From positions 85,069 through 149,068 of the forward strand of contig CAJKAP010000005.1 of NCBI GenBank assembly GCA_905197905.1: 64,000 nt of DNA, read 5' to 3'. Numbering within the stretch: position 1 is the first letter of the stretch; every line of letters begins with the position of its first letter. Positions 58,350-64,000 of this stretch are shown here, in pieces. The position numbers and the translations under genes were made by a program. A model generated the notes under the pieces. The model was not told where the DNA came from and searched no databases. It saw nothing but the letters and a program-made list of their open reading frames with translations. This DNA comes from an uncultured Sutterella sp. (lineage in GTDB: Bacteria; Pseudomonadota; Gammaproteobacteria; Burkholderiales; Burkholderiaceae_F).

Positions 58350-60371
58350 TCAATGTCCTCCTTCTTTCTGAGAGGTTGACTCAGTGGGTGACTCGGTTTT
58401 TTGCCCGTCTAAAAGTTTGTCGATCGTACACTGTACAACTAATCCCCCACCCTCGCGACGCGTAAAGTGTAGGAGTGCTCCGTGGCTATCCACGATACCA
58501 CGCACAATGGAGAGCCCCATACCAAGGCCTTCGGGCTTCACGCTGTCAATCGAGCGCCCGAGCTTTTCAAACGCTTCATCGCTTAGTTCATTACCGTTGT
58601 TACTCACCTCAAGTCGCCACTTGCGCTCGTCGAGCGAAAAAAGTCGCACGGAGACTTCTGGTTTGCTCACCGCAGAAGAGGCTTCGACCGCATTTTTAAG
58701 AAGATTAAAAACGAGCAACTCTATTTCGAGACTGTCGCCCAATATCGGGGCGCTCTCAAGTACCTCTGCTTTGAGATTCACCGCTTCTGGCATCGTCATA
58801 TGGAGTACACGAATCGCTTCTCGCACACTACGCGCTAAATCAATGGGAACGTGTTGTGAGCGCTGAGACTTCGCATACTGTCGCACACGATCCACAATAC
58901 CCCCGATCTTTTGCGTTTCTTTCAAAATCCCGCCCATCGCAATACCGCTTGGCGTATCTTCTTTCGCTGTATCGGGATAGAGATACTTCAATACAGAAGC
59001 GAAATTCGTAATCGCGCCAAGTGGAGTGCGAATTTCATGTGCAATCATCGCCGACATCTGATTCACCACATTACGGCGCTCGAGGCTTCCTAAGCGCAAA
59101 CGAGCTTGACGCGCTTCTTTTTCACTTTCCTGTTGACGCACGAGCGAATCTGAAAGCTCTGCCGTGCGTTTTGCCACCAGGCGATGAAGGCGGAATTCAT
59201 TAGCGATAAGAAGCACGATGAGCAAAAGCCCTAAGAGAATTTCGTAGCTGTAGCGCTCAAGGAGCGCCTGCCAAGAGACTGTTCGCAAATAAGCGTAAGG
59301 ACCCATTCTTAGGGTTTTGAGCAATTCATCCATCGCGGAGCGCGACACATGCACATGCCACTCACCAAAATCGGTTTCTTTTGCAGAGAGAAGCACTCTT
59401 AACATCGCTCTCACGGCGGTCTCATCCGTCCATTCAAAAGCATAAAGCGTAGCGTCAGGATAGAGACCCGTAGAACGTGCGCAAGCAAGTTTCCCGTCTG
59501 TCTGATCATTCAAGACGCGAAAGCCCTCAAACGCGATCAAACGCTCTCTAGCGAGGCGCTCAATGGTGCAAGTTTCAAGAATCGCCGCATCGGTGTGTCC
59601 AGAAGCGAGTGCAGAAAAAACGTTGGGGAGCGCCATATTAAGGAAACGCGTTCTCTTAAAGAATTGCTCTGGATCGTCTCCCAACTTGGCCACTTCTCCC
59701 AAGACCGCTAACCAACCAGCAGCCAAGGGCATCGTGGTGACCACCTCTTTACCTTTCAAATCTTCGAGTGTTTGAATATCTTTGCGATTTGCTGGGACAA
59801 GAATAAGCCCACCCACCGATTGGGCGGCGTCTTTGGCTTCTGGGACTTTGCGTGTCGCCACACTGTAAGCAGGCGTTCCTTCTTTGCCTGCCACCGCGAT
59901 AATGAGTGAAGACTGCGCAAGCACAAAGTCTGGTTTTAAAAGCGCGAGTTGGCTCGTCGCATCCGTTGCCTGAAAGGGGACAACGGTGACATAGTAGCCA
60001 CTCCGGCTATCTCGCAAGGCACGATTGAGGTTCGCAATATAAGTATCAAGCCGCCCTCCATCAAAGCTCATCAAGTACGTATCGGGCACAGCGAGCACTA
60101 AGGCGTGTTTCCCGCCTTGCGCAGAAGAAATGGCATCGATCGTGGGAGCTTTAGTGGGCGCAGGGACGCTTTGCGCTCGCATAGCGGAAATAGTCGCACC
60201 AGAGATCACCTCGGGAGATGGCATGGCCGCATCGTGCGAAGTAAGGCTTGGTGCCCCGATACTAGCGCCCACCCACCCTAGAAATAGTAGAGGGGCTATG
60301 GTGCCCCGCACAGCCTGTGCGAAGTATGCCAGCTGGCGTACTTGTGTGCGGAAAAAGGGAAGGGACACCAT
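58350..60371 (-). CDS. Histidine kinase with periplasmic binding-protein sensor domain (TtrS-like)
   Basis: The 673-residue kinase has a first membrane segment (about 25-40), a large periplasmic domain (about 85-355) similar to phosphonate-type binding proteins, as in the tetrathionate sensor TtrS, a second membrane segment (376-392) and a cytosolic kinase with His445 (MIAHEIRTP), an N box (VFNLLKNAVEAS) and GLGMGLSI. The sensor domain should bind an external electron acceptor directly. It starts the unit kinase / response regulator / exported flavoprotein and probably signals the enzyme's substrate. Confidence 0.92.
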   Translation of the reverse strand: MVSLPFFRTQVRQLAYFAQAVRGTIAPLLFLGWVGASIGAPSLTSHDAAMPSPEVISGATISAMRAQSVPAPTKAPTIDAISSAQGGKHALVLAVPDTYLMSFDGGRLDTYIANLNRALRDSRSGYYVTVVPFQATDATSQLALLKPDFVLAQSSLIIAVAGKEGTPAYSVATRKVPEAKDAAQSVGGLILVPANRKDIQTLEDLKGKEVVTTMPLAAGWLAVLGEVAKLGDDPEQFFKRTRFLNMALPNVFSALASGHTDAAILETCTIERLARERLIAFEGFRVLNDQTDGKLACARSTGLYPDATLYAFEWTDETAVRAMLRVLLSAKETDFGEWHVHVSRSAMDELLKTLRMGPYAYLRTVSWQALLERYSYEILLGLLLIVLLIANEFRLHRLVAKRTAELSDSLVRQQESEKEARQARLRLGSLERRNVVNQMSAMIAHEIRTPLGAITNFASVLKYLYPDTAKEDTPSGIAMGGILKETQKIGGIVDRVRQYAKSQRSQHVPIDLARSVREAIRVLHMTMPEAVNLKAEVLESAPILGDSLEIELLVFNLLKNAVEASSAVSKPEVSVRLFSLDERKWRLEVSNNGNELSDEAFEKLGRSIDSVKPEGLGMGLSIVRGIVDSHGALLHFTRREGGGLVVQCTIDKLLDGQKTESPTESTSQKEGGH

Positions 60372-60428
60372 AAAAACTCCAGAAATAGGTCTGTGAATCT
60401 AATCATACTCAGCTTTTCGGGTGGCTTC

Positions 60429-60456
60429 CAGTTTTGCGAAGTCCAGTTTTGCGAAG
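60429..60456. repeat. Short tandem duplication
   Basis: CAGTTTTGCGAAG occurs twice, two bases apart, upstream of the kinase gene and downstream of the MFS terminator. Confidence 0.6.
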
Positions 60457-60465
60457 GCTAGATGC

Positions 60466-60490
60466 GAAAAGGACGCCCGTCAGGCGCCCT
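60466..60490 (-). terminator. Terminator of the Fsr-like MFS gene
   Basis: On the minus strand GGGCGCC pairs with GGGCGTCC (one G-U) and TTTTC follows, about 30 bp after the stop. Confidence 0.75.
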
Positions 60491-60517
60491 CTTCTATTTA
60501 ACGTTTCATCCTGAGTT

Positions 60518-61711
60518 TTAAGCCACTTCTGCTTTCTTTGGCAACGCGAAGGCTACCATCCCCAAGAGAGGCAAGAATGCCACTAAGTGGAAGACCATAT
60601 CGAGCCCAATGTGGTCAGCCATCACGCCAAAGACTGCGGAAGCAATACCGCTTAATCCAAATGTGAACCCGAAGAAGAGCCCTGCAATCATCCCGGTTCG
60701 GGCAGGAGCAAGTTCAAGGGCAAAAACCAAAATCGCCGAGAACGCAGAAGAAATCACAAAGCCCACAATAATGGAGAGCAAAATCACGCCAGCGAGTGGT
60801 GCCCAGGGGAGCATTAAGGCAAAAGGTGCTGCCCCCAAAATGGACCACAAAATCACGGTACGACGACCCCAACGGTCTCCAATCGGGCCACCCAAAAGCG
60901 TCCCCGCTGCGCTCGCTGCCAAGAAGGCAAAGAGTACATACTGAGCATTCGCCATCGAAAGCCCAAACTTCTCAATCGTGTAGAAAGTTAAGTAGTTCGA
61001 GAGCGAGGAGATATAGACCTGCTTAGAGAACATCAAAATGAAGAGCAATGTGAAAATGAACTTCATATTGAGGTTGCTGCCATACTCGGAGACCGCTGCC
61101 TTGGGCTTAGAAGCCCCCTTCATGGCGGCGTTGTTGCGCATCGCAAGCGCTACTTTACTCAAGAGAGCCACAGCTAAAAGCGCAAAGAGCGCGAACCATG
61201 CAATACTCGACTGACCATTGGGAAGGACAATGAGCGCAGCTGCGAGCGGACCACAAGCAAAGCCCGCGTTACCACCCACTTGGAAAACCGCCTGCGCAAA
61301 CCCTTTTTGCTGACCAGCAATGGTTTGCGTCACTTTAGAGGCTTCTGGATGGAAAATCGCACTCCCTAGTCCTGCAATCCCACAAGCCACTAAAATCACG
61401 GCAAAGTTGGGTGCCGAAGCGAGTAATAAGAAACCCACCAACGTCACACACATCCCGACTGGTAAGGCAAAAGGCGTTGGTCTCTTATCAGTTGAAAGAC
61501 CCACGATCGGCTGGAAGATGGATGAGGTTACCTGCACCGTCAACGTAATCAGACCCACTTGCGCAAAAGTAAGCGCGTACTGCTCTTTCAAGAGCGGCAA
61601 CGCTGCAGGAATGATGGACTGAACCAAATCATTCAAAAAGTGCGACAGGCTCACCATCAAAAGGACATTGAGAGCCATCTTCTGGGGAAGTGTCATTTGT
61701 GCTTGAGTCAT
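60518..61711 (-). CDS. MFS transporter of the fosmidomycin-resistance (Fsr) type
   Basis: The 397-residue protein has 12 hydrophobic segments and closely matches the Fsr family: SHFLNDLVQSIIPAALPLLK, FQPIVGLSTDKRP, GIAGLGSAIFHPEASK and, in the second half, GGPIGDRWGRRTVI. Fsr proteins export fosmidomycin and are widespread in bacteria that never meet it, so the natural substrate is uncertain. It is a single-gene unit. Divergent or upstream control could come from the LysR gene at 62036 on the same strand. Confidence 0.88.
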   Translation of the reverse strand: MTQAQMTLPQKMALNVLLMVSLSHFLNDLVQSIIPAALPLLKEQYALTFAQVGLITLTVQVTSSIFQPIVGLSTDKRPTPFALPVGMCVTLVGFLLLASAPNFAVILVACGIAGLGSAIFHPEASKVTQTIAGQQKGFAQAVFQVGGNAGFACGPLAAALIVLPNGQSSIAWFALFALLAVALLSKVALAMRNNAAMKGASKPKAAVSEYGSNLNMKFIFTLLFILMFSKQVYISSLSNYLTFYTIEKFGLSMANAQYVLFAFLAASAAGTLLGGPIGDRWGRRTVILWSILGAAPFALMLPWAPLAGVILLSIIVGFVISSAFSAILVFALELAPARTGMIAGLFFGFTFGLSGIASAVFGVMADHIGLDMVFHLVAFLPLLGMVAFALPKKAEVA

Positions 61712-62035
61712 TTTTTCATCGTCCTAACAAAGTAAGCGCTTTTGGTAAAGCTCAGTCGCAAGAGAGGAGGACATAGCAAGAGAGAGGACGCGCAAAAGGT
61801 CATAGGTCGTTCCGGTCAAGTAGAGCGACTCATTCTCAAGAAAGCTTTGCGCATCGTTTGCACTATCCACCATGAGCAAACTGTAGCGTAGAAAAGAGCG
61901 TTCCGTTAGCAGAGGTACAAAAAGTGAGAAACGCGAGAGAAGAGAGAAAGAAAAAACTTTTGAGTGCCCTTCTTCCTTCTTTTCAAACATAGTTTAAAGA
62001 GTTAACGTGCGCTCTTGGGGCGTTCACGGGCAACC
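61712..62035. other. Gap between MFS and LysR genes
   Basis: The 324-bp gap contains an 88-codon reading frame on the minus strand without a ribosome-binding site or recognisable features (see rejected items). I see no clear terminator for the LysR gene and no operator. Confidence 0.3.
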
Positions 62036-63055
62036 TTAACTTGCTAAAGGTGAAAGTTCTTCCATATCCGTCTCGGAACGACGGTAAAGTTCGAGCATTT
62101 CCACGGGGAGCCCTAACTTTGTATACCTGTAGTCCCAACGGTCTTTTGTCTCAGCTCGCAACGTATTGTGCAAGATTTTCATCAAGTCCTTAATCACAGG
62201 ATCTTTTGCATCTTCATGGCGGCAACAGACAAAGGTGTTATTTGGTTCTCGGAACCAGCCTGGCAAAATCGGCACCACCACGCCCTTCTCTAAATCTTCT
62301 AAGACCATCCCAATGGATAAATCCACCGTGATCGCCAACCCTTCCTTCAAGAGAGTCTGACAGCTTAGCGGATCTGCGTAAATCAAGTTTTCGCCTTCTG
62401 GTAAATAGTAGACTTCCTCACCTCTTTCAAACTTGCGAGAAGCGGATGAGTTCGAAGGGCTACGCAAGGCAATCGGGAGTCGCTCCAGATCATGAATATC
62501 GCTGGGATTTCCATAACGCTCAATAAACGCAGGAGTAGCCAAAATCAAAAAGCCATTTGTACGAATGTAACGCTTATAAATTTGGGGATTTTCTGGCCAA
62601 TAGCCGACCTGGGCAATATCTACTGCGCGAGAAAGAAGCTTAGGAATGCCACCCGGATCCACAAAAAATTCAAGTTGAATATCATGCTTTTGCGCATAAG
62701 CCACTAAGTTCACAAAAACCTGAGAATTGCGCACATTAATGGGCAAAGAAAAACGTACAACACGACGCTTTGAACGAGCTGAATGCGCACGCAACGCGTT
62801 GATATCGCGTTCAGCTTCTGTTTGCGTAGCGATCATGCGCTTCGCTATAGGCACTAAACGATGAAAATTTTCAGTAAAGCTCGCTGGTCTCACACGACGG
62901 TTGAGAAGCGTAATGCCTTCCGTCTTTTCAAAATTTGAAAGTAGTCTCGAAGCTGATGTGAGCGATATACCTAACTGCATCGATGCTTTTAGAAGTGATT
63001 GTGTTTCGTCACAGGCAACGATAAGTCGGAAGAGGTCTAAGGGAATATTTTTCAT
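62036..63055 (-). CDS. LysR-family regulator
   Basis: The 339-residue protein has a LysR winged helix (residues 5-65; LLKASMQLGISLTSASRLLSNFEK) and an effector-binding domain; its C-terminus is about 30 residues longer than usual and charged. It lies upstream of the Fsr-like MFS gene on the same strand and downstream of the NrfD-like gene, so either could be its target. The start has no strong ribosome-binding site, but the N-terminus MKNIPLDLFRLIVACDE is typical. Confidence 0.85.
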   Translation of the reverse strand: MKNIPLDLFRLIVACDETQSLLKASMQLGISLTSASRLLSNFEKTEGITLLNRRVRPASFTENFHRLVPIAKRMIATQTEAERDINALRAHSARSKRRVVRFSLPINVRNSQVFVNLVAYAQKHDIQLEFFVDPGGIPKLLSRAVDIAQVGYWPENPQIYKRYIRTNGFLILATPAFIERYGNPSDIHDLERLPIALRSPSNSSASRKFERGEEVYYLPEGENLIYADPLSCQTLLKEGLAITVDLSIGMVLEDLEKGVVVPILPGWFREPNNTFVCCRHEDAKDPVIKDLMKILHNTLRAETKDRWDYRYTKLGLPVEMLELYRRSETDMEELSPLAS

Positions 63056-63162
63056 AGTCAGCCCGTTGGGATCAATAGGTCATCGTTCCTCATTGTAAAA
63101 CAAAGCATATTTTCACTTTTTATTAAACGAGTTTCTCTTTTTTGTGTTCTCCCAAAAAGAAA

Positions 63163-63218
63163 TGTGGAGCGGATTTCCGACCCTGCATCTGCCTAACAGT
63201 TCTTCTACCCGCTCCACA
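63163..63218 (-). terminator. Terminator of the NrfD-like gene
   Basis: CCGCTCCACA (3' arm on the plus strand) pairs with TGTGGAGCGG in a perfect 10-bp stem; on the minus strand TTTCTTTTT follows. Confidence 0.85.
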
Positions 63219-63267
63219 CCCCAACCACACAGAGGATCTTTACCAATTTGCGGTCCAAACGACAGTC

Positions 63268-64000
63268 TTAAATTGTGATTGCCATCAATGAGTTTTGCTG
63301 CCCTGCATAAAGAATGAAAAGGCGCAAACACATCATCCCAACGATACCCGCAAGGCTAGCAAGCCAGAAAAGCGATACAAAAAGCGATACAGAATCACGG
63401 CGTATCAAGGTGCTAGATATCAGTGGAATCCCAAAACCGACGCCTACTGCACCAACCCAGAAAACCATTGCCCAAATCCCTGTCGTAAAGGCACCACTGG
63501 TTGCTTGAGCTCCAGCTTGTCCTGTCAGGAGTGAGACGAAAATCATCAAGAGACAAGCTATTTCTGCTGCCATCATGGGCCATTCCGCTTTGTGAAGCAC
63601 GTGCATGCTGTGGCTCTCCCGAGACTCACCAAAAGCGGCTACAGCAACAAGCTTCACGGCCGCCGTCCCAGCGGAAACACCCGAAGCAACAAAAAGTGCA
63701 GGGAGTACGGCGGTATTAATGAGCGGGAAACGAATCAACGCCGAAATGAGAAAGCCCGTATAGGCGCAGATCCCAAACGCAAAGAAAAGTCCTACCCAAG
63801 AAAGCACACCACTTACTTTAGTGCACAGATCAGCGACCTTTATGAGTAAGTCGCCTACGACAGGGATTTTGTGCCAATACGCTCTGAGTGTCATCACGGT
63901 GAAAAGAGCCGTCACAGGAATGTAGACCAGCAACATCATCACCCCCACGGCGAACGCACGGCATCTTCTGCAGGCCACTCTCCTAGGATTCACTAATCAC
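63268..64000 (-). CDS. NrfD/PsrC-like quinol-interacting membrane subunit (5' end outside the window)
   Basis: The visible 240-odd residues contain about seven hydrophobic segments and resemble the C-terminal two-thirds of NrfD/PsrC/DmsC-type membrane subunits, which pass electrons between quinols and periplasmic molybdoenzymes or cytochromes. Recognisable parts are GLFFAFGICAYTGFLISA followed by PLINTAVLPALFVASGVSAGTA. The frame stays open to position 64000, and the family is about 320-340 residues long, so the gene begins beyond the window; its iron-sulfur and catalytic partner genes should be upstream of it. The apparent GTG at 63993 is not a likely start. Confidence 0.8.

Noticed and set aside
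61724..61990. 88-codon frame upstream of the Fsr-like MFS gene
   Set aside because: No ribosome-binding site, Leu/Ser-rich composition as in a random frame, no recognisable features. A leader role was considered but not supported.

Overview
The window (64 kb, roughly half GC) looks like chromosome from an anaerobic or microaerophilic gut betaproteobacterium of the Sutterella/Parasutterella type. This is an inference from gene content: several exported Tat- or Sec-dependent flavoprotein reductases, a free tetraheme cytochrome c, YadA-like adhesins, no sugar catabolism, and anaerobic use of allantoin and amino-acid derivatives. I saw no rRNA, tRNA, CRISPR array, insertion sequence or phage gene.

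Layout. 1-6 kb: end of a Tad/Flp pilus locus (prepilin peptidase, Flp pilin with a Fur-like box on its promoter), a MetE-like methyltransferase and a subtilisin-type autotransporter. 6-11.3 kb: PAP2 phosphatase, a His-rich exported protein, a LEA-like repeat protein and a polar amino acid/cystine ABC transporter preceded by a Cys-Cys-Cys leader peptide and terminator (attenuator). 11.8-19.3 kb: an exported FMN/FAD reductase with an atypical active site, then two trimeric autotransporter adhesins. 19.3-28.5 kb: an allantoin-fermentation region: AraC regulator, carbamate kinase, transcarbamylase copy 1, ureidoglycine aminohydrolase, allantoinase, YfcC-type transporter and transcarbamylase copy 2. 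The two transcarbamylase genes carry a 743-bp identical tract. 29.1-29.9 kb: three tandem copies, about 280 bp apart, of a Fur-controlled small RNA gene. 30-34.6 kb: tetraheme cytochrome c, transporter plus cytosolic gamma-glutamyltransferase-like enzyme, Spy-like protein. 34.7-41.9 kb: LysR/nitrilase/transporter, twin ModE-like regulators and an exported alpha-hydroxy-acid dehydrogenase with a four-cysteine motif. 42-52.2 kb: two DUF945 proteins, two Fur-box TonB-dependent receptors, ExbB, ExbD, TonB. 52.3-64 kb: TetR/MFS pair, two exported flavoproteins with a binding-protein-type histidine kinase and response regulator, an Fsr-like MFS protein, a LysR regulator and the end of an NrfD-like membrane subunit.

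How the parts fit. Iron is one theme: three classes of Fur-boxed unit (pilin, TonB receptors, small RNAs). The small RNAs keep their stems through compensatory changes and share an unpaired UUUAUCUCCGCC stretch able to pair with Shine-Dalgarno sequences, which suggests a RyhB-like iron-sparing function with a different RNA fold. Respiration with organic acceptors is the second theme: three exported flavoprotein reductases need a periplasmic electron donor, and the tetraheme cytochrome is a natural candidate. Nitrogen and energy from allantoin is the third: allantoinase, aminohydrolase, transcarbamylase and carbamate kinase would together yield ammonia, CO2 and ATP; the allantoate amidohydrolase and ureidoglycolate dehydrogenase steps are not in this window.
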